A stretch of DNA of 64,000 nt. Source: Saccharomonospora cyanea NA-134 (GTDB lineage: Bacteria; Actinomycetota; Actinomycetes; Mycobacteriales; Pseudonocardiaceae). Below the pieces are notes generated by a model, which was not told the origin of the DNA, made no database searches, and saw nothing but the letters and a program-made list of their open reading frames with translations. Positions 36,996-45,126 of the stretch are shown here, piece by piece; the stretch's first letter is position 1; each line of letters opens with the position of its first letter. A program made the translations under genes and the position numbers. Location of the stretch: assembly GCF_000244975.1 (NCBI RefSeq), contig NZ_CM001440.1:1105538-1169537 (forward strand), read 5' to 3'.

Positions 36996-38120
36996 TCACA
37001 TATCCAGAACGACCTGGTCGGTGGTCCAGGCCCTGGCCCGCTCGGTGAGCGTGAGGCCCAGCCCGGGCCGGTCCGGGACGATCATCCGCCCGCCGGTGAT
37101 CTCGAGGCGTTCGACGAACAGCGGTTCGAGCCAGTCGAAGTGCTCCACCCACGGCTCCAGCGGGTAGGTCGCCGCGAGTTGGACGTGGAGTTCCATGGCG
37201 AAGTGCGGGGCGACGGGCAGCTTCGCGTGTTCGGCGAGGGCGAGCAGCCGCAGGAACGGGGTGACACCGCCGACGCGCGGGGCGTCCGGTTGCAGGATGT
37301 CGGCCGCTTCCGCGCGGATGAGCTCCGCGTGCTCGGCGACGCTCGTGAGCATCTCCCCGGTCGCGATCGGTGTGTCGCAGGTGGCGGCGAGCCGGGCGTG
37401 ACCGGCGTGGTCGTAGGCGTCGAGCGGTTCCTCGATCCACACGAGGTCGAAGCGCTCCAGTTCGCGGCAGCGGCGCAGGGCGGTGGCGCGGTCCCACTGC
37501 TGGTTGGCGTCGACCATGAGGGGGACGTCGTCGCCGAGGCGTTCGCGCACCGAGGCCACGCGCTTCACGTCCACACCGCCGTCCGGGTGGCCGACCTTGA
37601 TCTTGATGCCGCCGACGCCGCGCTCGACGGCCGCGGCGGCGTTGTCGAGTACCCGCTCCAGCGGCGTGTGCAGGAAGCCACCCGAGGTGTTGTAGCACCG
37701 CACGGAGTCGCGGTGGGCGCCCAGTAGTTTGGCGAGCGACAACCCGGCGCGCTTGGCCTTGAGGTCCCACAGTGCGATGTCGAGGGCGGCGATGGCCTGG
37801 GTGGACAGTCCACTGCGGCCCACGGAGGCGCCCGCCCACACGAGCTTGTCCCAGAGCCGGGCGATGTCGTTGGGATCCTCGCCGAGCAGTTCGGGAGCGA
37901 CCTGGGCGGCGTGGGCGTACTGGCCGGGACCACCCGCGCGCTTGGAGTAGCTGAAACCGAGGCCCTCGTGTCCACCTTCGGTGGCGATCTCGGCGAACAG
38001 CATCGACACCTCGGTCATGGGTTTCTGCCTGCCGGTGAACACCTTGGCGTCGCTGACGGGAGTGGACAGCGGCAGCGCCACGGAGGACAACCGGATGCGG
38101 GAGATGCGGTCAGACGTCAT
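36996..38120 (-). CDS. Galactarate/L-talarate dehydratase, enolase superfamily
   Basis: A 374-residue mandelate-racemase-type enzyme. The segment SVRCYNTSGGFLHTPLERVL and the preceding ALDIALWDLKAKRAGLSLAK closely resemble the Salmonella L-talarate/galactarate dehydratase as I recall it. Catalytic landmarks: GIKIKVG (KxK), LMVDANQQW (metal Asp), WIEEPLD (Glu), ATGEM, DAPRVGG and PHFAMELH (His of the His-Asp dyad). The product would be 5-keto-4-deoxyglucarate, the same as from glucarate dehydratase nearby. No clear ribosome-binding site precedes ATG 38120. Confidence 0.82.
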   Translation of the reverse strand: MTSDRISRIRLSSVALPLSTPVSDAKVFTGRQKPMTEVSMLFAEIATEGGHEGLGFSYSKRAGGPGQYAHAAQVAPELLGEDPNDIARLWDKLVWAGASVGRSGLSTQAIAALDIALWDLKAKRAGLSLAKLLGAHRDSVRCYNTSGGFLHTPLERVLDNAAAAVERGVGGIKIKVGHPDGGVDVKRVASVRERLGDDVPLMVDANQQWDRATALRRCRELERFDLVWIEEPLDAYDHAGHARLAATCDTPIATGEMLTSVAEHAELIRAEAADILQPDAPRVGGVTPFLRLLALAEHAKLPVAPHFAMELHVQLAATYPLEPWVEHFDWLEPLFVERLEITGGRMIVPDRPGLGLTLTERARAWTTDQVVLDM

Positions 38121-38129
38121 GGTCAGAGA

Positions 38130-38140
38130 TCGTACAACTA
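38130..38140. promoter_or_regulatory. FadR-subfamily operator upstream of the galactarate dehydratase gene
   Basis: On the minus strand TAGTTGTACGA fits the FadR-subfamily consensus TnGTnnnACnA exactly. It is 9 bp before the dehydratase start, in the 46-bp gap after the TauE gene. The adjacent FadR-type protein is the natural ligand-responsive repressor, giving autoregulation. Confidence 0.6.
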
Positions 38141-38166
38141 GCCGAGAGATATGACGACCCTTCGAG

Positions 38167-38931
38167 TCAGCCTGACAGCCACAGATGCCCGGCGAGCCCG
38201 AACCCGGCCACCGCGATCGCGATGCGCAACGGACGTTCGGGAACTCTGCGCACGATCGCGGGCCCGATCCAGGCGCCGACGAGCGCGCCGGCGCCCAGCG
38301 CCACCGCCGCCACCCAGTCCACCGGTGCCAGGAACGCGTAGGCCACCCCCGCGGTGACGTTGGCCGCTCCGGTCACCACGTTCTTCACGGCGTTGGTCAC
38401 CGGAAGCGGTTCCGTGGCCGTCACCGACAGCACGGCGAGCATGAGCACACCCGCGCCGGCCCCGAAGTACCCCCCGTACACGCCCACGAGTACGACGGCG
38501 ATCATCGCCGGGATCGCGGGCAGGATCGCCGACGTCGGCCCCGCCGCACGCTGGTCGGCCATCGCGCGAAGCCGGTCGCGAGCGAGCAGGAGCCCCGCGC
38601 CGAGCGCGACGAGCCACGGCACCACCGCCTCGAACGCCTCGGGCGGCGTGCTGAGCAGCAGCACCGCACCGACCGAACCGCCGACGACGGCGAGCAGGGC
38701 GAGGCGTACCAGGCGGGCGCGCTGGCTGCGCAGCTCCCGCCGCGACGCGGCGGCGGCGCCGACGGTGGTGGAGAACAGTGCCACCGTGTTCGTGACGTTG
38801 GCCGCGATGGGCGGCAGTCCGGCCGCGAGCAGGGCCGGGTAGCTGAACAGTGAGGCCAGACCCGCGATCGACCCCGTGAGACCCGCAGCCACTCCCGCGA
38901 GGAGCAGCAGCGCGGCGGAGCCGGCCGTCAC
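38167..38931 (-). CDS. TauE/SafE-family membrane permease
   Basis: A 254-residue protein with about eight hydrophobic segments; AALLLLAGVAAGLTGSIAGL opens it and ANVTNTVALFSTTVGA and GVYGGYFGAGAGVLML are the family's repeated motifs. TauE/SafE proteins export sulfonates or organic acids. Its GTG overlaps the IclR gene stop (GTGA), so both are in the hexarate island; export of surplus acid is possible but unproven. Confidence 0.84.
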   Translation of the reverse strand: MTAGSAALLLLAGVAAGLTGSIAGLASLFSYPALLAAGLPPIAANVTNTVALFSTTVGAAAASRRELRSQRARLVRLALLAVVGGSVGAVLLLSTPPEAFEAVVPWLVALGAGLLLARDRLRAMADQRAAGPTSAILPAIPAMIAVVLVGVYGGYFGAGAGVLMLAVLSVTATEPLPVTNAVKNVVTGAANVTAGVAYAFLAPVDWVAAVALGAGALVGAWIGPAIVRRVPERPLRIAIAVAGFGLAGHLWLSG

Positions 38932-39740
38932 CCGCCGAAACCGGCCGGGGAGACAGCGCCGGTGAGGTCGACCGGGGCCATCCTCTCGATCTCCAGCCGT
39001 GTGCGTTCCATGGCTTCGAGGATCTCGCGGCGGCGCTCGTCGGTGAGTCCGGTCAGTGGGATGGAGCAACTGATCGCGTCGACCGCCGGGCGCGTGTAGC
39101 GCAGGGCGAGTCCGAAGCAGGTGACGCCGAGGTAGTTCTCCTCGTTGTCGATCGCGTACCCGCGCCTGCGGGTGAGGTCGAGATCCGACAGCAGGGTGGC
39201 GTGGTCGGTGATCGTGCGGGGTGTGATCGCGGTGAGTTCCGAGGGCACGTGCTCGTCGATGCCCTCGTCGAGTCGTTCGGCCAGCAGAGCCTTGCCCATG
39301 GAGGTGCTGAACGCGGGCAGTCTGCGGCCCACCCGGCTGAACGGCCGGATGTACTTGCTGGACTCCTTGGTGGCGAGGTAGACGATGTCGCCACGGTCGA
39401 GCCTGCCGTAGTGGATGGTCTCGTCCAGTTCGGCGCTCAGTTCGGTGATGAGCGGTTGGACGATGCGCAGATACGGGTCGGTGTCGAGGTACGTCGTTCC
39501 GGCGAGCAGTGCCCTGATACCGATGCTGTACTGCGTCCCGCTCTCGTCGACGCGAACCCAGCCGTGCTCCACGAGGGTGCGGATGAGCGCGTAGACGCTG
39601 CTACGGGGCGCGCCGAGCGCCTCGCTCAGTTCCCGGAGTCTCGCGGGCCGGTTCTGCCTCGACGCCAGCAGTTCCAGAAGTTCGACGGTCCGAGCCGCCG
39701 ACTTCACTCCTCGCACGCCGCTTTCTCGCTCACTCGCCAC
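38928..39740 (-). CDS. IclR-family regulator of the hexarate operon
   Basis: A 270-residue regulator: winged helix from about residue 14 (AARTVELLELLASRQNRPAR, then GAPRSSVYALIRTL) and an IclR effector domain (STSMGKALLAERLDEGIDEH, then GYAIDNEENYLGVTCFGLAL). It is divergent from kdgD across 69 bp, the typical arrangement of an IclR protein that controls the adjacent catabolic operon. An inverted repeat in the gap is a candidate site. Start GTG 39740. Confidence 0.88.
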   Translation of the reverse strand: MASERESGVRGVKSAARTVELLELLASRQNRPARLRELSEALGAPRSSVYALIRTLVEHGWVRVDESGTQYSIGIRALLAGTTYLDTDPYLRIVQPLITELSAELDETIHYGRLDRGDIVYLATKESSKYIRPFSRVGRRLPAFSTSMGKALLAERLDEGIDEHVPSELTAITPRTITDHATLLSDLDLTRRRGYAIDNEENYLGVTCFGLALRYTRPAVDAISCSIPLTGLTDERRREILEAMERTRLEIERMAPVDLTGAVSPAGFGG

Positions 39741-39742
39741 GG

Positions 39743-39788
39743 TTGACAGCTTATCAAGTCAGGAGTAAGACTTCTGCCCACCTGACTT
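39743..39788 (+). promoter_or_regulatory. kdgD promoter with candidate IclR operator
   Basis: TTGACA (39743-39748) and TAAGAC (39766-39771), 17 bp apart, resemble a sigma-70 promoter for kdgD. Overlapping it, AAGTCAG (39756-39762) and CTGACTT (39782-39788) form a perfect 7-bp inverted repeat with a 19-bp spacer. A regulator bound there would cover the -10 box and start site, so repression relieved by a hexarate-derived ligand is the likely logic. Confidence 0.55.
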
Positions 39789-39809
39789 TCGTCTACATAT
39801 GGAGACAAC

Positions 39810-40751
39810 TTGACTGCCACGTGTACAGGTGAGGTTGTCGATCGCCTCCGTCGCGGTATGGAGACGGCGGTGCTGTCGTTCCCGCTCACGCCGTTCGACG
39901 ACGAAGGAGCCGTCGACCTCGACGCCTTCCGCGACCACATCCGCGCACAGGTCGCCGCGGGCCCCGGTGCGTTGTTCCCCTGCTGCGGCACCGGAGAGTT
40001 CTTCTCGCTCGCCGAGGACGAGTACGAGACCCTCGTGGCCGCCGCCGTGGAGGAGGCCAAAGGCCGCCTGCCGGTCGTGGCCGGCGTGGGGTACGGCTGG
40101 GCCCAGGCAGCCCGGTTCGCCGCCGCTGCCGAGCGCGCCGGTGCCGACGCCGCACTGCTCCTGCCGCCGTACCTCGTGGACGGCCCGCAGCCGGGCCTCG
40201 TCGAGCACGTGCGCAAGGTCGCCACCTCCACCGCGCTGCCGCTGATCGTCTACCAGCGCGCGCAGGTGAAAATCAGCACGGCGGCGGTCGCGGAACTGGC
40301 CGAGATCCCCAGCGTCATCGGCGTCAAGGACGGGCACAGCGACCTCGACCAGGTGCAGCGCATGAAACTCGCCGCGCCCGACGACTGGCTGTTCTTCAAC
40401 GGAGCCGCCACGGCGGAACTCCAGGCCCGCGCCTACCGGGCCATCGGGGTGCCCGCCTACTCCTCCGCCGTGCACGCGTTCGCTCCGGAGATCTCCCAGG
40501 CGTTCTTCCGGGCGCTGCACGCCGACGACCACGCCGAGGTCGAGAGGCTGCTCTCCGGCTTCTACCTGCCGCTCGTGGAACTGCGCGACCAGGGCAAGGG
40601 CTACGCCGTCTCGCTCGTGAAGGCGGCGGCGCGCCTGCGCGGACACAAGGTCGGCTCGGTCCGCGCCCCGCTGTCCGACCCGCCGCAGGAGCATCTCGAC
40701 CGGCTCGAAGCCCTGCTCACCACCGGTCTGTCCCTGGCCAACGCCGCGTAG
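39810..40751 (+). CDS. kdgD: 5-dehydro-4-deoxyglucarate dehydratase (decarboxylating)
   Basis: A 313-residue DHDPS-fold aldolase that removes water and CO2 from 5-keto-4-deoxyglucarate to yield 2-oxoglutarate semialdehyde. FPCCGTGEFFSL replaces the usual GTTGE loop; the Schiff-base Lys is in IGVKDGHSD; LIVYQRAQVKI carries the Tyr. The start is TTG 39810, with GGAGA 5 bases upstream; no ATG or GTG fits the family start as well. First gene of the kdgD-gudD-tctCBA-aldehyde dehydrogenase operon. Confidence 0.92.
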   Translation: MTATCTGEVVDRLRRGMETAVLSFPLTPFDDEGAVDLDAFRDHIRAQVAAGPGALFPCCGTGEFFSLAEDEYETLVAAAVEEAKGRLPVVAGVGYGWAQAARFAAAAERAGADAALLLPPYLVDGPQPGLVEHVRKVATSTALPLIVYQRAQVKISTAAVAELAEIPSVIGVKDGHSDLDQVQRMKLAAPDDWLFFNGAATAELQARAYRAIGVPAYSSAVHAFAPEISQAFFRALHADDHAEVERLLSGFYLPLVELRDQGKGYAVSLVKAAARLRGHKVGSVRAPLSDPPQEHLDRLEALLTTGLSLANAA

Positions 40752-40761
40752 AGGAGCACCG

Positions 40762-42051
40762 ATGTCCCGACCCGTCCCGAAGATCGTCAAAGCGCGCGTC
40801 ACGCCGATCCTGATCTCCGACCCGCCGCTGCTGAACGTCCTCGGTGTGCACCAGCCGTACACGCCCCGCACGATCGTGGAGCTCGAGACCGACACCGGCG
40901 CGACCGGAGTCGGCGAGACCTACGGCGACACCGAGTACCTGCGCGTGGCCCGCGCGCTCGCCGAGGCCGTGGTGGGAAAGCCGGTCACCGCCCTGAACGG
41001 GCTGTCCGAACTGGCCTACTCGGCCGCGCAGCTCACCGATGACGGCGAGGAGTTCGACCCCGCGGGGCTGCGCGGTCGCCGCACGCCCGAGAAGACCGTG
41101 CGCAGTGTGGTGTCGGCGTTCGAGGTGGCGAGCCTCGACGCGCTCGGCAAGGAACTCGGCCTGCCCGTGCACGCGCTGCTCGGCGGCAAGATCCGCGATC
41201 GCGTCGACTACAGCGCCTACCTCTTCTACCGCTGGGCCGAACACCCGGAGGCCGACGCGCCGCGCGACGACTGGGGCGCGGCCCTCGACCCCGACGGCGT
41301 CGTGCGGCAGGCGCAGCGGTTCGCCGACACCTACGGCTTCCGCTCGTTCAAGCTCAAGGGCGGCGTCTTCGAACCCGACGCCGAGATCGAGGCGATCAAG
41401 GCGCTGGCCAAGGCGTTCCCGGGTATGCCGCTGCGACTCGACCCCAACGGCGGCTGGTCGGTCGAGACCAGCGTGCGCGTCGCCGAGGAGCTCGCCGACG
41501 TGCTCGAGTACATGGAGGACCCCACCACGGGCATCGACGGCATGGCCGAGGTGCGCAGGCGCACGGGTGCCCTGCTCGCCACGAACATGTGCGTCACCAC
41601 GTTCGGCGAGATCCCAGAGGCGTTCGCCAAGGACGCCGTTCAGGTCGTGCTGTCCGACCACCACTACTGGGGCGGGCTCACCGCGACCCGGGAGCTCGCC
41701 GCGGTGTGCCGTACCCACGGCGTCGCGCTGTCGATGCACTCCAACACCCACCTCGGCGTGAGCCTCGCCGCCATGACCCACGTCGCCAGCGTCGTCGACA
41801 ACCTCGACTTCGCCTGCGACAGCCACCGTCCATGGCAGACCGAGGACGTCGTCACGCGTCCGCACACCTTCGTCGACGGAGCGCTGGAGGTCGGTGACGA
41901 GCCCGGCCTCGGGATCGAACTGGACACCGACGCCCTCGCCGCCCTGCACGAACGTTGGGTCCGCCGGGAGGACATGCACGATCGCGACGACGTCGCCGCG
42001 ATGCGCAAGGCCGACCCGTCGTGGACGCAACCCCCACTTCCCCGCTGGTAG
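40762..42051 (+). CDS. gudD: Glucarate dehydratase
   Basis: A 429-residue enolase-superfamily enzyme of the GlucD group: VGETYGDTEYL, SFKLKGGVFEP (KxK), LRLDPNGGWS, EYMEDPTTG, ATNMCVT, SDHHYWGG and SMHSNTHLG follow in the family's order and spacing. It dehydrates D-glucarate (and L-idarate) to 5-keto-4-deoxyglucarate. ATG 40762 has GAGGAG upstream and lies 10 bp after kdgD. Confidence 0.95.
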   Translation: MSRPVPKIVKARVTPILISDPPLLNVLGVHQPYTPRTIVELETDTGATGVGETYGDTEYLRVARALAEAVVGKPVTALNGLSELAYSAAQLTDDGEEFDPAGLRGRRTPEKTVRSVVSAFEVASLDALGKELGLPVHALLGGKIRDRVDYSAYLFYRWAEHPEADAPRDDWGAALDPDGVVRQAQRFADTYGFRSFKLKGGVFEPDAEIEAIKALAKAFPGMPLRLDPNGGWSVETSVRVAEELADVLEYMEDPTTGIDGMAEVRRRTGALLATNMCVTTFGEIPEAFAKDAVQVVLSDHHYWGGLTATRELAAVCRTHGVALSMHSNTHLGVSLAAMTHVASVVDNLDFACDSHRPWQTEDVVTRPHTFVDGALEVGDEPGLGIELDTDALAALHERWVRREDMHDRDDVAAMRKADPSWTQPPLPRW

Positions 42052-42068
42052 CACTTTCGGAGGAATCA

Positions 42069-43052
42069 ATGAGGATTCGCACGACCCTCGCGCTCGCCTG
42101 CGCCGCGGTGTTCGCGGTCGGCGCCTGCTCGGTCCAGGGCGGTTCGGGCGGCGAGAAGGGGGACTATCCCAGCCGCGCCGTGGAGTTCACGGTCTCCAGT
42201 TCCGCGGGCGGCGCCACCGACCTCGTCACGCGCGCCCTCGCCAAGAACCTGGAGGAACCGCTCGGAACGCAGATCGCCGTGGTGAACAAGCCCGGCGCCA
42301 ACGGCAAGATCGCAGGCAAGGACGTGTTCGGCAGCGAACCCGACGGCTACCGCGTCGCGGTGATGCCGCAGTCGCTGTTCGCCGTCGGTCCGCTGGTGCT
42401 CGACGACCCCGACGCCATCCAGCTCGACGACATGACGTTCGTCGCGGGTCTCACGGTGGAGGACTACGTGCTCACCGTGCCCGCCACCTCGCCGGTGAAG
42501 AAGCTCGACGACCTGACCGCGCTCGACTCGGTGAAGTACGGCACCACCGGTGCGGGTACGGGAAGCCAGCTCGCCCAGGCGTTGTTGTTCGGCCTCGCCG
42601 GGACCGACGCCACCGCTGTGCCGTTCGACGGCGGTGGTCCGCTGCTCAACGCGCTGCTCGGGGAGAAGGTCGACGCGGGCGGTCTCCAGATCGCGGAGGC
42701 GGTGGAGCAGGTGAAGGCGGGCAAGTTGAGGGCTCTGGCCGTGTTCTCGCCCGAACGTCTCGACGCGATGCCCGACGTGCCCACCGCCACAGAACTCGGC
42801 TACGACGTCGTCGTGGACCAGCGGCGTTTCGTCGCGGCCCCGGCGGGCCTGCCGGACGACGTCCGCGACACCCTCGCCGACGCCATCGGCAAGGCCGTGG
42901 AGTCGCAGGACTACAACGACGTGCTGGCCGACAACTACATCAGCCGGTGGGACGCCAAGGGTGACGCGGTCGGTGAGCAGTTGGAGAAGTCCCGCACCCG
43001 CTTCGCCGACCTGGTCGACGAACTCGGTATCGACCTCGCCGGGCAGTCATGA
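42069..43052 (+). CDS. tctC: Tripartite tricarboxylate transporter substrate-binding lipoprotein TctC
   Basis: A 327-residue solute-binding protein. Its start MRIRTTLALACAAVFAVGAC is a lipoprotein signal ending in a VGAC lipobox, so it should be anchored outside the membrane. YPSRAVEFTVSSSAGGATDL, NKPGANGKIAGK and GTTGAGTGSQLAQAL match the TctC/Bug fold that wraps a carboxylated ligand. In this operon D-glucarate or galactarate is the likely ligand. GGAGG sits 5 bases before ATG 42069; the stop overlaps tctB. Confidence 0.92.
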   Translation: MRIRTTLALACAAVFAVGACSVQGGSGGEKGDYPSRAVEFTVSSSAGGATDLVTRALAKNLEEPLGTQIAVVNKPGANGKIAGKDVFGSEPDGYRVAVMPQSLFAVGPLVLDDPDAIQLDDMTFVAGLTVEDYVLTVPATSPVKKLDDLTALDSVKYGTTGAGTGSQLAQALLFGLAGTDATAVPFDGGGPLLNALLGEKVDAGGLQIAEAVEQVKAGKLRALAVFSPERLDAMPDVPTATELGYDVVVDQRRFVAAPAGLPDDVRDTLADAIGKAVESQDYNDVLADNYISRWDAKGDAVGEQLEKSRTRFADLVDELGIDLAGQS

Positions 43053-43501
43053 GCACGTCGTACGAACGCAAGCAGAACATCGTCGCCGCGGCGATTCTGC
43101 TGGGCGTCGGGATCGTCGCCGCGATCGCGTCGTGGCAGCTCGGGGTCGGCGAACCCGCCGACCCCGGCCCCGGCCTCTGGCCCCTGATCGTCAGCGTCGG
43201 CCTGGTGGTGTTCGCCGCCGTGCTCGTGGTGCGGTCGCACCCCACGGGTGCGGAGGAACGGTTCAGCCGGGACTCGCTCGTGGTCGTCGGCGCGGTGCTG
43301 TCCCTGCTGGCCTATGCGTTCCTGTTCGAGCGGGTCGGCTTCGAGATCCCCACCATCGCACTGCTCGTGCTGTGGCTGAAGGGGTTCGGCAGGGAGTCGT
43401 GGAAGGTCACGGCGACCGTGTCGGTGGGGGCGACCGCGGTGGTGTACCTGCTGTTCATCACCGGCCTGGACATGTCGCTGCCGCACATCGTCCACCTGTA
43501 A
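43049..43501 (+). CDS. tctB: Tripartite tricarboxylate transporter small membrane subunit TctB
   Basis: A 150-residue protein with four predicted helices (VAAAILLGVGIVAAIASW first) and the GLWPLIVSVGL segment typical of TctB. It forms the membrane part of the transporter together with TctA. Translation is coupled to tctC (ATGA) and tctA follows after 20 bp. Confidence 0.9.
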   Translation: MSTSYERKQNIVAAAILLGVGIVAAIASWQLGVGEPADPGPGLWPLIVSVGLVVFAAVLVVRSHPTGAEERFSRDSLVVVGAVLSLLAYAFLFERVGFEIPTIALLVLWLKGFGRESWKVTATVSVGATAVVYLLFITGLDMSLPHIVHL

Positions 43502-43521
43502 GAGGAAGGGTTTGAGACGCG

Positions 43522-45126
43522 ATGGACTTCCTCTCCCCGGTGATCGACGGCTTCGGTGTCGTCTTCCAACCGGACAACCTGCTCTACTGCCTGCTGGGCG
43601 TCACCCTCGGCATGCTCGTCGGTGTGCTGCCCGGCCTCGGCACGGCGGCGACGATCGCGATCCTGCTGCCGGTCACCTACAGCATCGAGGCCACCTCGGC
43701 GATCATCATGCTCGCCGGCATCTTCTACGGCGCCCAGTACGGCGGCACGATCACGTCCGTCCTGCTGCGCCTGCCCGGTGAGGCGCCGAGCGTGGTGACG
43801 GCCATCGACGGCTACGAGATGGCACGGCAGGGACGGGCCGGGGTCGCGCTCGGCATCTCCGCCGTCGGCTCCTTCGTCGGCGCCACCATCTCGATCATCG
43901 CGCTGACGTTCGTGGCGCCGCTGGTTTCCGGGTTCGCCGTCGAGTTCGGACCGGCCGAGTACACGATGCTCGCACTGCTCGGCATCCTCCTCGTCACCAC
44001 CCTGGGCACCGGCTCGGTGCCGCGCAGCCTGGCCATGGCGATGCTGGGCCTGCTGCTCGCGACGATCGGCCAGGACCCGCTGTTCGGCGAGGCGCGCTTC
44101 ACGCTCGGCAGCGACCAGCTCCTCGACGGCCTCGACTTCGTGGTCGTGGCGATGGGCCTCTTCGGTGTCGCGGAGATCCTGCACAACCTCGAATCGCTGC
44201 GGGGGAGGCCGAAACCGCGCGTCGAGGTGGGGTCGGTGTACCCGTCGCGCAAGGACATCCGTGAGGTGAAGGGCTCGTTCGCGCGCGGCTCGGTGATCGG
44301 TTTCCTGCTGGGCATCCTGCCCGGCGGCGGAGCCACGATGTCGTCGATGGTGGCCTACGCCGCCGAACGGAAGGCCGCGAAGCACCCGGAGCGCTTCGGC
44401 AAGGGCGCCATCCAGGGCGTCGCGGGTCCCGAGACCGCCAACAACGCCGCCGCCACCTCGTCGTTCATTCCGCTGCTGTCGCTCGGCATCCCCGCCAACG
44501 CGACGATGGCGGTCATGTTCGGCGCCCTCATGCTGCAGGGCATCACGCCGGGTCCGCTCCTGGTGGACGAGGAGCCGGAGCTGTTCTGGGGCGTCGTCAA
44601 CTCGATGTACGTGGGCAACCTGCTGCTACTCGCACTGAGCCTGCCGCTGATCGGCGTCTTCGTGCGCATCGTGCGGGTGCGGCCCACGATCCTCGCGCCG
44701 CTCACCGTCATGATCGCGATGATCGGCGTGTACACCGTGCGCATGAACGTCGGCGACATGGTGCTCGTCGTCGTGCTCGGCGTGCTCGGCTACCTCATGA
44801 AGAAGGTCGGGTTCGAACCCGGGCCGCTCGTGCTGGCGTTCGTGCTCGGCGGCATCCTCGAACCCGCGTTCCGGCGCGCCATGCGCATGTTCGACGGGCA
44901 GCTCTCCGGCTTCCTGGGCGAACCGATCGCCGCGGCCCTGCTCGGGGTCATCGTGCTGCTCGTCCTGCTCACCCTCCTCCAGACCGTGCGAACCAAGCGG
45001 AAAGGAACCCATGACCGACCAGTTGCCGAGCATCGACCCGAGGACGGGGCGGACAACGACGACAGCGCAGACAGCGCAGACAGCGCAGTTGACGGGGACA
45101 GGACCGTCGCCGAGCACAGCCGATGA
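43522..45126 (+). CDS. tctA: Tripartite tricarboxylate transporter large membrane subunit TctA
   Basis: A 534-residue, about 12-helix permease. GVLPGLGTAATIAILLPVTY, IFYGAQYGGTITSVLLRLPG, GFLLGILPGGGATMSSMVAY and GPETANNAAATSSFIPLLSL are the two repeated family signatures. The last 38 residues (from about 497) are hydrophilic and run in a different frame over the start of the aldehyde dehydrogenase gene for 116 bp. This tail includes DSADSADSA and is not a usual family feature; the original stop was probably lost. Confidence 0.92.
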   Translation: MDFLSPVIDGFGVVFQPDNLLYCLLGVTLGMLVGVLPGLGTAATIAILLPVTYSIEATSAIIMLAGIFYGAQYGGTITSVLLRLPGEAPSVVTAIDGYEMARQGRAGVALGISAVGSFVGATISIIALTFVAPLVSGFAVEFGPAEYTMLALLGILLVTTLGTGSVPRSLAMAMLGLLLATIGQDPLFGEARFTLGSDQLLDGLDFVVVAMGLFGVAEILHNLESLRGRPKPRVEVGSVYPSRKDIREVKGSFARGSVIGFLLGILPGGGATMSSMVAYAAERKAAKHPERFGKGAIQGVAGPETANNAAATSSFIPLLSLGIPANATMAVMFGALMLQGITPGPLLVDEEPELFWGVVNSMYVGNLLLLALSLPLIGVFVRIVRVRPTILAPLTVMIAMIGVYTVRMNVGDMVLVVVLGVLGYLMKKVGFEPGPLVLAFVLGGILEPAFRRAMRMFDGQLSGFLGEPIAAALLGVIVLLVLLTLLQTVRTKRKGTHDRPVAEHRPEDGADNDDSADSADSAVDGDRTVAEHSR

